From positions 186,001 through 250,000 of the forward strand of contig JAITYX010000151.1 in the NCBI GenBank assembly GCA_021018815.1: a stretch of 64,000 nt of DNA, written 5' to 3'. The DNA comes from Talinum fruticosum. Its lineage: Eukaryota; Streptophyta; Magnoliopsida; Caryophyllales; Talinaceae. A program made the position numbers and the translations under genes. Within the stretch, counting starts at the first letter, position 1. Each line of letters starts with the position of its first letter. This document shows positions 11,101 through 22,545 of this stretch, piece by piece. The notes beneath the pieces are model-generated. The model saw nothing but the letters and a program-made list of their open reading frames with translations, did not search any database and was not told the origin of the DNA.

Positions 11101-12667
11101 TGAAGACTCGGACTTTACATGTACATCATTCCGAGTTCCATCAAAGAATCAGGTATATGACATCAGCCCTCATAAGGTTTTGATTTCAAGTCATTTTATG
11201 TGCCTTATAAACTTTTCCGATTGATGTAGCATTTTTTTAGTGTTATAGAATCTATTGTATTCGTTTTCATCCGCTTTTGACTGACTCGGAAAGCATACTC
11301 TTCTATGCCATCCTACACATTGTTATGAGTCACTCGGACAACACTCAAATATATCGCATGTTCAATCATTTACTATAACATGCATAAACTCGGACCGACT
11401 TCGTGTTCTAAGAATTACCTTCATAATTCATTCTTCCAAGTCGGCTTATTTTGTTTGCACTTTGCTTTGTCTATCAAGTCTGTCTACTTTGATATTCTTT
11501 ATTTGACTTGATTCTCTTTTAGATCGACTCGAATGGATTTTGAGTCTCATGGATATTAGACTCGAAAATTCCATTCCTTTTCTAACTCAGACAGTTATGC
11601 ACTTAATTATCTTAATTAATTTATCATCTGTGTCTAATCTTGGACCAAAGTATTTTATACTTTGAGAACCAAATTAATTACTTTTGTAGGTTATTCAAAC
11701 GAGGCTATCCTATTTTTGAATTACAAAAGTAACCGGTTTCAAAACGTCAAATCACCAAGCAGACAAGGCTTTTTCCACTTCGACCAAAGCCCGAGACACT
11801 CGTGTAAGGGTTGTCTGTTTCCAATACTGGAAATCGGCAACGCTAAGCTTAACGATGGTTTCCACCTTACTTTTCAAGACAACACCTGCGAATTGGGACT
11901 TCCAAAGGAGTCAAGAGCCATTTCCCAATGTTCACACTTCAACGGATATTTTCGAGTGACTCGGAAAATCCATTACAACGGTCATAATGGACTTCCAGTA
12001 AAAAGATGGTCATAACGGCTAATCCGCTTGGTCATCTATAAATAGAAGCCAACTCTCGGGACTTGAAGATTGCTTGAACCAACTGTCAATGGACATACTT
12101 GAGCAAAAGTCTTTTGTATTCATATTCAATCTTCTACTTACAACTCCAACTCTGTAATTAATATTCTCCGAGTTGTAAGGTCTTGTAATTAGTCACAAAC
12201 ACTTATTTTTACTTTACGAGTAAGGTCCCTAGACCGAGCTGTAAAGGTTATCTCAGTTAGGAAGTACTAGATCGGATAAGGGAATTTTGAGTTTAGGAAA
12301 AACGTGTAAGGAGTTGTCTAAGGGAGCAACTCTGGTTGAGTCATTCTACCGTATTTTGTGGACTCAAAATAGTGGATTTGACTTCGTGCTTGGATTAGCA
12401 TGGTCCGTGGTTTTCCGCCCCAGGAGGGTTTCCACGTAACTTCGAGTTGATACTTTTCCGAGTCCAATCTAGACTTAGAGAGATTTAATGTTTTGTCCAA
12501 TCTATATCGTCATCTTCCACTTATTTTCCGAGTCGGTGTTTTTCCGAGTTCATTCTTGACTCACACTCTCCCCGAGTCATATCTAGTGTTTAACTCAAGC
12601 GAATTTCCTCATCACCCTATTCACCACCCCTCTAGGGTGACTTAGCTTCTTCGAGAGCAAACCTTCA
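11101..12667 (+). mobile_element. 5' LTR of the plus-strand SIRE element
   Basis: TGAAGACTCGG...GCAAACCTTCA, 1567 bp. It holds a TATA-like ctataaatag at 12036-12045 and the family block caccctattcaccacccctctagggtg near the 3' end. It is directly followed by the primer-binding site. Confidence 0.92.
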
Positions 12668-12669
12668 AT

Positions 12670-12681
12670 TGGTATCAAAGC
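12670..12681 (+). promoter_or_regulatory. Primer-binding site (initiator tRNA-Met type)
   Basis: tggtatcaaagc, two bases after the LTR end. It matches the common plant PBS tggtatcagagc at 11 of 12 positions, complementary to the 3' end of initiator tRNA-Met. Confidence 0.88.
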
Positions 12682-12727
12682 CTAGCCTTTCAGAAAGGAT
12701 CTAACCATCCAAAGGTCTAAAGATCAA

Positions 12728-13803
12728 ATGGCTCGGAACAATGGAGAGCTCGATGAAGGAAGATCTTCCGACAAACCACCAAAACTCAAAGGATCTAACA
12801 TCGTGCACTCTGGAAGAAGCTCATGGAATGTTTCCTGGTAGATCATGATGAGGATGTCCGGAACATCATACGAGTACGCTACTACATTCCCATGCAGACG
12901 GAAAAAACAAGACTCGTGCCCAAGACAAAGGCTGAGTTCACTGCTTGAAGAAACAGAAAAGTTCGGAAAGAACTTTAAGGCGATGAACATTCCGATGTGC
13001 GCCATCAGCTCAAAAGTGTACAATCGAGTGTCCGCTCGTGACACGGCCAAAGAAGTATGGGACATACTGGTCAATACTTATGAAGGCACAAGCTAGGTTA
13101 GACAAGCGAAGATAAGCCAATATCTTCACAAGTATGAGGTGTTCAAGATGGAGCCAAAAGAAAACATCACTCGGATGTTCATCGGCTTCACTAAGATTAC
13201 CAACAATCCGAAATCTTCGGGTAAAAGATTTCCCACAAGGAAATGTGCGAAAGATACTGAGAAGTCTACCCAAGGTAATAGCTATCGAAGAGGCTCGGAA
13301 CCTGTCTCTACCGAAGCCAAACGAACTCATTGGGAAGCTTCTCACCCATGAGATCAACCTCGGAAAGCGAGGATGCAGAGGTAAGCACCAAAAAGAACAT
13401 TACGCTAAAAGCCTCGAAACCGAGAGAAGCAAACTAGAGGATCCCATGGTAGTTATCGCTAGAGGCTTCAAGAGAACAATGAAGCACAAGAGATGGGATA
13501 AGAAGCCTAGAGAAGAGTTCTATAAGAAAGACAAGAAGGATAGAAAAGGTAAACACTCTTCCCCTTCAAAGTTATCTTTGACTAAGAACTCTGTCTGTTT
13601 TGAATGTGGCAGACAAGGAACACATAGTCAAGGACTGTCCTAAGAGAAAGAGGGACAGAAGAAAGAAAAAGGCTATGATGGCCACATGGAGTAATGAAGA
13701 CTCATCGGAAGACGAAGAAGACTCAGATGACTCAAAATGTCCGATGGCACTCTCTGACTTAGAAGCCGAAACAGAGTCAAATTCGGATCACTCGAGACAG
13801 TGA
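12728..13803 (+). pseudogene. Copia gag remnant
   Basis: Starts at the ATG at 12728, 46 bp after the PBS, in the context gatcaaATGGCTCGG shared with the minus-strand element. A UBN2/Retrotran_gag-like core is readable around 12985-13200 (AKEVWDILVNTYEGTS, then ISQYLHKYEVFKM). A CCHC zinc knuckle, CFECG..H..C, lies at about 13596-13640 but spans two frames. After it come a basic run (KRKRDRRKKK) and an acidic Ser/Asp/Glu stretch. Gag would form the particle and bind RNA. At least four frameshifts or stops separate the pieces. Confidence 0.8.
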
Positions 13804-14535
13804 GGAACCAAATCCTCAAGAGGTAATTGAATACTTTCTCAAGTTTTCCAAAGTTGATTTAGCTAAGTATATTTTCACTTTGGAAGAAAAGTCCAATTTT
13901 GACTTTTCTTTTTTAAAGAACAACTTGAGTCAATCAATTCCGAGAGCATCTCTTTAAAAAATGAATTGGAAAAGCTGAGACTTACTCTAAGAGAACTTAA
14001 GACTAGTGCTCAATCTAATGAGACCGAGTCCGAGTTACTCGAAGGGAAATGAGCAACTAAAGTAAAAGCTCAACGAGTCTCAAGATCTTGTTTTAAAGTT
14101 CACTCAAGGTCGAAAAACCTTGATATGCTCTTAGGGTCCCAATGTGTCTCCTTCAGAAAAGAAGGTCTTGGTTTTAACAAAGAAGAGAAATCCAATTCCT
14201 ACTCGGAACTTTTTAAAAGAATTCCGAACCGTGAAGTTCGGGAAGGCCGAGCACGGTGCCATTCATAAGAATGAAAGGAGGACTGAGCCCGGACCAGCTT
14301 ATAGGAGAAATCCTTCTCCATCGGCTTATGAAAGAAAAGTTTCTCAAAAGAAAGAGACACAGACTCGGTTCTCCAAATGGAAGACTCGAGAATCGGACCA
14401 AACCCAAAGTCATTCAAATCCGGGTGCCGAAAAGTCTTCTTCCTTAGAAAAGGACCACAAGTAAAGGGTGTTACTAGGTTCGTTAGAGGAAGTGAGAAGG
14501 GTTAGTTTGTTTCTTACTTGTAGGTGACTCGAAAA
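13804..14535 (+). pseudogene. Coiled-coil/linker region between gag and protease
   Basis: Lys/Glu/Leu-rich fragments (LEKLRLTLRELKTS near 13965-14010) suggest the coiled-coil spacer typical of SIRE gag. They are followed by a Lys/Arg/Ser-rich frame at 14144-14464. The homologous region in the minus-strand element is about 23880-24600. Broken by stops; no separate function assigned. Confidence 0.5.
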
Positions 14536-15840
14536 AAACAAAAGGGCATTGGTACCTAGACGGTGGATGCTCACGCCACATGTCGGGAGATTCAAGATTC
14601 TTTTCTAAGTTAGAGGACTACAAAGGTGGAAAAATCATGTTTGGGGATGATACCAAAGGCCAGATAATTAGGATTGGCAAGATTAGGAAATGAAGCAATC
14701 TGGTCAGCCCAAGTATACCTTGTCAAAGGGTTAAAGTACAACTTGCTAAGCATCTCTCAGCTATGTGATAAAGGTCAAGAGGTAAGATTCACTCGGACCA
14801 ATTGCTATATTTCCGATGATGCCACCAAAGAGATCAAGCTCTTAGGTAAGAGATCAGGTAACACTTACAATATTCCCCTTTCTAACCCGAGTCGAACTTA
14901 TCATGTTTAAAAGCATCTCTTCATGATGATTCATGGGCATAGCATCGTAGACTAGGTCATGTTAGCATGCATACCATTAAGAAACTTGTATCCCATGGTT
15001 TGGTCGGAGGATTTCTAATTGTGCATTTAAGAAAGATAAAATTTGTGAAGCATGCGCAAAAGGGAAACAAGTCATATCATCCTTAAAATCCCTGAAAACT
15101 ATCTCCACATCCAAAGTGCTTGAAATGTTGCATATGGATTTATGTGGTGAAAACGCTGTCAAGAGTCTCGGAGGTAAATCATATGGGCTTGTTATTGTTA
15201 ATGATTACCGACGATTTACCCGGGTGTGTTATTTAAGCATAAAAATGAATCGTTCAAAGAGTTAAGCAAGCTTTGTAGGAAAATCCAAGTTGAGTCTCAA
15301 ACTTAGATCTAGAGAATTCGAACCGACCATGGAAGGGAGTTCGACTACTCGTAGTTTGCAGAGTTTTGTGATAAGAATGACTTCTCTCATAACTTCTCAG
15401 CACCAAGAACTCCTTAACAAAATGGAGTGGTGGAGAGAAATAGTAAGGACTATGATGATTGAACACAATGTACCCTACTATTTCAGGTCGAGGCGATCAA
15501 CATAGCTAACTACACTTTGAACAGATGCCTCATCGGACCCATCCTGAAGAAAACACCATACGAGCTCCATAAAGGGAAGAAACCCAATATTTCATACTTC
15601 GGACCCTTTGGATGTAAGTGCTTTGTTCATAACAATGGTAAGGATCACCTGACCTAGTTTGATGCTCGGTTAGATGAAAGTATTTTTCTTGGTTATTCAT
15701 CTCATAGCAAAGCTTATCGCATTTTCAATAAAAGAACTAACAAAGTGGAAGAAAGCATCCACGTTGTGTTTGATGAGATTGAATAGGAAAAACCAAGTGA
15801 GTCATCATTCTCGGACCTAAAGCTCAGCGAGAGATGATGA
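14536..15840 (+). pseudogene. Copia protease and integrase remnant
   Basis: A protease-like WYLDGGCSRHMSGD lies near 14550. The catalytic D-S/T-G triad reads D-G-G, so activity is unlikely. The gag_pre-integrase segment (VKGLKYNLLSISQLCDKG) is at 14674-14910, with the HHCC-type zinc finger around 14935-15060 (HRRLGH...C..C). Integrase core pieces run 15110-15560 (LHMDLCG, then PQQNGVVE-like sequence out of frame near 15400). The C-terminal block GYSSHSKAYRIFNKRTNKVE ends near 15785. Integrase would insert the cDNA. Multiple frameshifts; RT does not follow. Confidence 0.8.
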
Positions 15841-16049
15841 TCGCGATGAAAATGAGCTCATTAAGAATCAAATCCATGACACTCGGAATGAAGTCATTCG
15901 AACGAAGTGACTCGTAATGAGAAAACTCAAGAACCAGCTCGGAATGTTGAAGGACAATCTGATGATCAAGGTCACTCGGAACGGACTTATTGTTCAATTA
16001 GAAATAGTCGGGAAGCGAGATCTAGAAGAAATAAATTAAAAGGGAGAGA

Positions 16050-16403
16050 AAAACTAACAAAAACAAAATAAAGTTTCCTCTTCAAAACTTCGTACGGGAA
16101 AGTTAAGACTCAAAAAGGCTAAAAAGTGACTCCATCGGTCATAAAGCTGCGAATCGATTCGGGAGCGAGGGTACAAAATGTAGGGATAAACCCTTCCGTT
16201 CTGTTCATCCGATAATGTTCATTACTAGTTCGAGTAGTGAATTAAAATAATATATCAAACACAAGCACACAACATGCTAAACAGAAATTAAAGCAACCAC
16301 GACATAATAAAGTTAAGTGATAAACGAAAAAGCATTAACAAAAGCAAAAGAAAAGCAAAAAGAAACAAAAGCGAAAAGAAAAGAAAAGCGGAAAACTAAA
16401 AGA
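16050..16403 (-). mobile_element. Tat-like LTR, left fragment (split by the SIRE element)
   Basis: From about 16050 (aaaactaacaaaaacaaa) the sequence matches the Tat LTR copies at 37185 and 44520. It continues to the A-rich aaaactaaaaga at 16403, where the SIRE element begins. The right half resumes at 27256. The LTR's own left end is missing at the junction with the truncated plus-strand SIRE element. Confidence 0.72.
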
Positions 16404-17920
16404 TAAAGGTTTGCTCCTAGAGAGTCTAAGTCACCCTAGAGGGGGTTGAATAGGGTATTGGAAGATTTTTTAGAGAATTAAACTCGTTTGCACGGAATAG
16501 AGATAGAAAGCAGATTCCGAGTCTAGATTGGACTTAGAAAAGTATCAACTCAGAATTACGTGGAAACCCTCCTAAGGCGAGAAAACCACGGCCGGTGCTA
16601 ATCCAAGCACCAAGTCAAATCCACTATTTTAAATCCAAAAATACAATGAGCTGACTCAACCAGAATTGCTCCCTTAGACAATTCCTTACAAAGTTTTCCT
16701 AGACTCGAAGTTCCCTTATCCGATCTAGTACTTCCTAACCGAGGTATCCTTTACAGCTAGAGGCAACTAAGCTGAGTTAACCCTTACGGCTCAGTCAAGG
16801 GACCTTACTTAGAGAGTAAGAAAGAGAGTTTATAACTAATTACAAGACTTTACAACGCAAAAAGATGTTAAGTACGAGACTTGGAGTTATAAGTAGAAGA
16901 TTGAATGAGTATTATACGAGAGAAATATAATTTCAGCAATGGGTTCAACAATCTTCAAGTCTTGTAAAGTGGCTTTTATTTATAGATGACCAAGCGGATT
17001 AGCCGTTGTGACTATCTTCCGATTAGAAGTCCTCATCGACCGTTGTAACGGTTCTTCGAGTCGCTCGGAAAAGGCCCGTTGAGATGTGAACGTTATGCAA
17101 CAGCTATTGACTCCTTAGGATGTCCCAATTGACTAGTGTTGTGTGAAAAGTAGGGTGGAAACCACTATTGAGCTTAGCATTGAAGATTTCCAGTTTTGGA
17201 AACGAGACAACCCTAACATAATGTCCGGGCCTTGGTAAGAAGTAGAAAAAGCCTTGTCTGTCGGCGATTTGACATCTTGAAGCTGGTTAGTTTTATAATT
17301 CAAAAGTAGGATAAACTCGTTTAGATAACGTACAAAAGTAAACCAATTTTGGTTCTTAAAGTATAAAATACTTTGGTCCAAGATTAGTCACAGGTAATAA
17401 TTTAATTAAGATAAATAGGAACATAATTATCTCGAGTCCTCAAAGAGTGGAATTTTCCGTGTCTAATATTCATTATACTTATATTCCATCCGAGTCAGTC
17501 TAGAGAAAGATCAAGTTAGATAGAGAATATCGAGTAAGAGTACTTGATCTAGACAAATATACTTCAAATAAAACATGCTGACTTAGAAAGATAAATTAAC
17601 GCTGTAATTCACTTTAACTTAGAATATGAAGTTAGAACTTAGTTTGAAAGAGTTAGAGTGAATGTTTGATCATGCGATAAATCTGAGTGATATCCGAGTG
17701 ACTCGGAATCGTCGAGTGAATTGATGAACATGAGTATGCTTTCCGAGTAAGTCGGAATCGGATGAAAACATTCTACAACACTCGGAAAAGTTTCTATAAC
17801 ACTTAGAATAGTTTCTATAATACTCGGAATGACTTGTCATAAAAACTTAGAAGGTATAAAGTTGGTACCGGATTCCTTAATTGTACTCAAAATGATATAC
17901 ATGCAGAATTTGAGTCTTCA
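16404..17920 (-). mobile_element. 3' LTR of the minus-strand SIRE element
   Basis: Left end TAAAGGTTTGC (canonical TG changed to TA) at 16404; right end GAGTCTTCA at 17920. A TATA-like ctataaata is on the minus strand near 16976-16985. It adjoins the PPT at its right side. Confidence 0.9.
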
Positions 17921-17936
17921 ATCTCCCCTTTTTGAT
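17921..17936 (-). promoter_or_regulatory. Polypurine tract
   Basis: On the minus strand, catcaaaaaggggagat lies immediately upstream of the 3' LTR start TGAAGACTC. The form is typical of SIRE elements. Confidence 0.9.
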
Positions 17937-18469
17937 GAAAGGAATTCCATACTCGAGATAGAAACTTTGTTAGTTAAACAATCCTGATTTTTCATTCTTT
18001 CTCAAAGAGTATATCGAGTTTAGAGATAGAATTGCAAACTTAGATTATGTCGAGCTATTATACTTATGTTTCATCAAAGCAAAGAATGAAATGTCGCATA
18101 TAAATCAATGAAGTGTTGCAGACTTAGAATATTGCTTATATCGGAGTAGAGATAAATAAATGAGTGGATATCTCGGATCAAGATACACTAAGAAATTGAA
18201 ACTTAGAAAGAAGTTAAACTTAGAAGTAAATAAGCACAAAATCATAAACTTCATTCATATAAACTTAGAAAATATATACGAAAAGGGTGAGAGAACTCCC
18301 CTAGACAAGACAACAAATTTTCTAAATATTCTCCCCCTTGCCTTTCGGAAAAAACAAAAAGAGGGACAATGTATCAAGTAGATACAATTTGTATGTCCGG
18401 ACAAAAAAAAGGAAAAAAAAACTAAGAGGGTGGAGTGGGAGCTGTGTGGGTTGAAGCGGATGAATGTGT

Positions 18470-20009
18470 CATGCGCCTGCGCTAGTATGAGCGTGAAGAC
18501 GTTGAAGATCTTGGTGGGGGCAATACGGCAACTCTAGGAAGGGTTCAGCTCCGAGTGGCTGACCCGGAACAAGGTCGTCTAGAGGTTCATCCTCTTGGAA
18601 CTCGACGGAGGGAGGTGCTTGTTAAGGCTCGACTGCCGGTGACCGACCTTTGTCGACAGGGTCTTCGACTCACTCGGACTCACTGTATGAGCTAATCGGT
18701 TGTGGTTGAGGGCGGGAGCACCTTGTCCCTAGGCTTCTTCCTTTTCTGCTCCTTCTTCCCCTATCTCTTCTTCTTCCTTCTCCCCTTCCGCCTTCTCCTA
18801 ACAAGGAGCTACCTCAGCCGCATCCTCCTATTCTTTTTATTACGCCTCTCCGGAAGAAGATTTGGCGGGGCTCGAGGACTCTTCGGATGTATCCGAGCTG
18901 ATTGGGTCTCGAGCTGCGTTGGAGCGCTTTTCTTGGAGGAGCTCAATCAACTCCTGCTGCTCCTTTACTAGTGCCTTCATCTCAAGGAGCACGTCCTACT
19001 GCTCTTGGATTTGAGATTGGGTAGTCTTTTGGTTTATGGTCATAGATTGAAGGACAATCTTGAATGACTGGAGAGTGTCCTTGATTTGTGAGGGCACTAA
19101 GGAGAGCTTGTCTATCACGGCGGTAGACAAAGCGAGAGTGGCTTGAAGTGGAGGGCCCGAGGTGGAGGCACCGCCATGTGGAGGAAGGAGAGAGAGTGGA
19201 GTTTGAGTTTGAGTCCGAGGCGGAGGAGAAGGTTGCCTCGGTTCGAGCGGTGGACCCGGACACCCGGTTGGGTCTCCTGGTATCCATAGCCAAGAAGATC
19301 TTTTACTGTTAGGGGAGCGGGACCTTGAACTACTTGAAAATGAAGGTAAGAAGAGCCCCAAAAGGAAGAGGGGTGGATTTCTTTGTCCGAGCTGGCATAG
19401 AGGCCATCCGCTCAATGATAGGCTGAGAAAAGGTCTACTTCGTAGCCCTTGAGAATGCTAAAGAGAGCTTTGAGAATCTTAGAGTTTGGATTCTCTTTGC
19501 TTCAATGCTTGAGAGAACAAGGTTCTCATCGGCAGGAAACAATGAAGACGAGCTTCGATTGCATCCGAGTCACCGAGAAGTTTTTGCGTGACTTAGGGAT
19601 TTCTTTTGCATATTTCTCAAAGAATTCATCAGCAACTTGTTGAAAGGAATAGGGTTTTTGTTGAGGAAAGAGAAGATACTTTGAATAAGCTGTGGAAGAG
19701 AGAGATGTTGATTCGAACAACGATATCTCGAACTACGGAGGTGAGGATCCCCTCGAGCTAGAAAGATTTGAATAGAATTGACAAACGAGTTCCGGGTAAA
19801 TAAACTCGTTGAAACAGGGAAATTGTAAACCCCTGTGGTTCTGATATGGTTCAACCACAAAAATTTTGTGGTTGGGAAGAATTTTTCATCCAACGTCGGG
19901 TGTTGGGTGACAAGGATTTTAGAGGGGTTGGAAGGACCCTCTTGGCTTTTGGTTACGAGTTTCTTGGTTGCAGAACCAAAAAGTCCGGGTGAGAACCTCT
20001 TTTAGGCAT
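18470..20009 (-). pseudogene. ORF3 (post-pol ORF) of the SIRE element
   Basis: A plausible start is the ATG at 20009-20007 (minus), in good context (accATGcc) after a CT-rich leader. Frame pieces: 19893-19570 holds a folded-looking segment (KFLWLNHIRTTGVYNFPVS) that resembles products encoded after pol in SIRE elements. 19415-18996 is a Pro/Ser/Thr-rich linker followed by a predicted amphipathic helix (LSTAVIDKLSLVPSQIKDTL). Around 18990-18850 come a Glu/Gln/Leu-rich coiled coil and an acidic Ser/Glu tail. The function of such third ORFs is not established, although some have been called envelope-like. I see no clear signal peptide or transmembrane segment. Broken by frameshifts. Confidence 0.6.
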
Positions 20010-20500
20010 GGTTGTAGAGTTTTGTTTTTTTTGGAGAAGAGAGGAGATGAGCTTTGAGAGAGAGAGCGAGAGAAGACGGCTCGAAGAGAGAGAGAGTGTG
20101 TGTAAAAAGAAAATAAGAGAGTAGAGAGAGACAGTGAGAGCTTTCGGTGCTTACTTGAGATGATTTCTCGCTTTGCTTGAGATAGAGAAGGTTTGCTCTT
20201 CGAAAACACTGAACTTACTTTTGAGGTTGTATACGAGAGAGTGAGTGAATAAAGAGTAAAGTAGCGAAATGAAGGAGAATGGATGCTATTTATAGCGAAA
20301 GAATTATCCTTCGGTATTCGTTCGACCCAACTCTCCAACGGTTGCCTCGGATCGGTGTGATTGTTGTGCTCTCCAACGGTTACAATTCCGAGTGTTTGTC
20401 ACGCAATGGCTAGTTCTCCGATTGATACGCACGAGAGAGAGAGAGAGAGAAAGAGAAATTTTAAAAGATATTTCGAAATTCTCCACTAATTTAGAGATGA
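20010..20500 (-). promoter_or_regulatory. Internal promoter-like region and CT-rich leader before ORF3
   Basis: On the minus strand there is a (CT)n-rich tract at about 20451-20432, then two direct repeats of aaccgttggagag (about 20395-20370 and 20345-20330). A TATA box ctataaatag follows at 20295-20286, and then about 250 bp of C/T-rich leader ends at the ORF3 ATG (20009). TATA plus pyrimidine-rich leader is the usual layout of a plant Pol II core promoter. The TATA string is the same as in this family's LTRs. Promoter activity is inference. Confidence 0.55.
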
Positions 20501-20689
20501 TTTCGAAGTTTGATGTCCATCTTTCTCAATAACTGAGTCGACTTAGTAGAGTTTACGAGTAACTCGAAACTACAAGCAAGCAATAACTCACAGCTCGAGT
20601 ATTCTGGGTCAATTGAATTAATATTTATTAACGCACGAAAAAGAAACATTTAACACATAATCATGCAAAGTAGTTTTACTTAGAAAAGC

Positions 20690-21340
20690 ACATAATCATG
20701 CGTTAATCATGCTAAGTTCATTCCTAATAAAGCAAAACTGATCCTCACTAAGTGGCTTAGTAAAGATATCAGCTAGTTGAAGTTTGGTAGGAATGAATTC
20801 AAGTTCAATATCACATTTCTCAGAATGGTCTCTTAGAAATTGATACCGACCTCAATATGCTTTGTCTTTGAGTGATGAACTGGATTCTTAGTGATGTTGA
20901 TTGCACTTTGATTGTCACACTTGATTGGAATTGATTTGAATGAAAGTCCAAGATCTCTCAAGTGTTTCTTGATCCATAAAATCGAGCACGAGCATGCTTC
21001 AGCCGCAATGTACTCAACTTCGAGCAATTGATAGAGCTACTGAGTTCTACTTCTTTGAGTGCCAAGATATAAGGGATTGACCCAAAAATTGGCATGCTCC
21101 TGAGGTGCTTTTTCTATATACCTTATATCCAGCATATTTAGCATTTGAGTATCCAGTGAGAGTCGGTTACGAGTATCTTAAGTACCATAGACCTAGATTT
21201 TGAGTCCCTACAAGATATCCGAAAATTGTCTTCACCGCGAGTGAGATGTGATTCCTTTGGATTAGCTTGAAATCTTGCATACAAACATACACTAAACATT
21301 ATGTCCGGCCTACTTGGAAGTAAGATACGATAGAGATGCA
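20690..21340 (-). pseudogene. Copia RNase H domain (C-terminal pol)
   Basis: The frame at 21027-20833 shows the Copia RNase H pattern EVEYIAAEACSCSILWIKK, then CDNQSAINITKNPVHHSKTK. It continues in another frame to DIFTKPLSEDQF and RNELSMI, the usual end of Copia pol, near 20695. The upstream frame 21341-21138 is the RT-RNase H connection (PDIMFSVCLYARFQ). The enzyme would degrade the RNA template during cDNA synthesis. Several stops and shifts. Confidence 0.88.
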
Positions 21341-22160
21341 ACCATTCCTCGATAGAGTTTCGATCTACTTGCTTGACCTTTTTCAGTCCGAGTCCAGTTT
21401 TATATTGTTGCTCATTGGTGTTGCTGCATGTTTTGCAACTTTAAGTTTGTATTTCTTCACCAACACCTTGGTATACTTTGATTGATGAAAATAGATGCCA
21501 TCTTTGTCTTGTTTGATTTATAGACCAAGGAAGAAATTGAGTTCTCCCATCATATTCATTTGGAATTCTGTCTCATTAACTCGGAAAAATCTCGACAGAG
21601 ATTTTCATTAGTTGCTCCAAATATTATATCATCAACATAGATCCGAGCAATAAGAAAGTCTTTCCCCTTGGTTTTTATAAAAAGAGTCTTATCAATTTGA
21701 CCTCTTCTAAAATCATTTTCAACCAAGAAATTACTTGGTCTTTCATACCAAGCTTTAGGAGCTTGTTTGAGACCATAAAGAGGTTTTTGCAACTTGAAAA
21801 CATGATTTGAAAATTTTGATTTTTCAAATCCAGGGGTTGCTCAACATAGACTTCCTCTTAAATGAAACCATTAAGGAAACCACATTGAACATCCACTTGA
21901 TACAATTTGATATTCATGCTTGATGCAAATGCCAATAGGATTCTAATAGCTTCAATCATAACCACCGATGCAAAGGGTTCCCCACAATCAATTCCTTCTT
22001 CTTGATTGTAACCTTGAGCCACAAGTCTAACCTTGTTTCGACTACCAACCCACTTTCATCCAGCTTGTTTTTGAAAACCCATTTGGTTCCTATGACTGGG
22101 TGGTCGGAAGGTCGTTTGGTCGAGTCCAAACTTGGTTTCTTTCGAATTGATTAAGTTCCT
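21341..22160 (-). pseudogene. Copia reverse transcriptase
   Basis: From about 22060 on the minus strand: LVAQGYNQEEGIDCGEPFAS, then SSMNIKLYQVDVQCGFLNGF, then KPLYGLKQAPKAWYE (frame 21792-21556) and the catalytic box YVDDIIFG near 21640. The active-site YVDD is intact, and the first catalytic Asp is visible in QVDV. At least two frameshifts or stops fall between the blocks, so the enzyme is not made as one piece. Confidence 0.9.
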
Positions 22161-22545
22161 CTTGCATGGCCTCTACCCATTCAGGTTCATTAAGGGCTTC
22201 TAGTGCATTTATGGGTTCGATTAATGAAATGAATGCAATGAATGCACATAGATTTTGTAGAGTGGAACGAGTTCTTACCCCACTTGTTGATGTCGGACGG
22301 GATATTTTCGAGTGGATGGCTCGATGTCTATTTGCAAGCTCTACTTGTTCTCTGGTTCACCAGATTTGTAGGTTGAATTGGTTGATCTTCGGTGGTCCGA
22401 TCTTATTAAGCTTGCTCATTTGGTTGACTTTCGGCATTCCGAGCTGGCTCTTGAGTCGATTCATTACGAGTCGATTGTTATGAGTTTCTTCATTCCGAGT
22501 TACTTTTCCTTGACTCGCGTCCGAGTTCATCTTCAGCGAGGATCA

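Larger units (their letters stand above)
11101..16050 (+). mobile_element. SIRE-lineage Copia element, 3'-truncated
   Basis: Contains 5' LTR (11101-12667), PBS (12670-12681), gag (12728-13803), protease and integrase (about 14540-15840), all plus strand and heavily mutated. It then runs directly into Tat LTR sequence near 16050. RT, RNase H, PPT and 3' LTR are absent. The Copia order (protease, integrase, then RT) explains why integrase is present and RT is missing after a 3' truncation. Confidence 0.85.

Noticed and set aside
18702..18971. Hydrophobic plus-strand ORF that looks membrane-spanning
   Set aside because: It is antisense to the acidic/coiled-coil part of ORF3 in a CT-rich stretch; the hydrophobicity is an artefact of the complementary strand.
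19919..20338. 139-codon Ser-rich minus-strand ORF before ORF3
   Set aside because: It starts upstream of the TATA box and reads through the CT-rich leader; its Ser/Leu richness is compositional.
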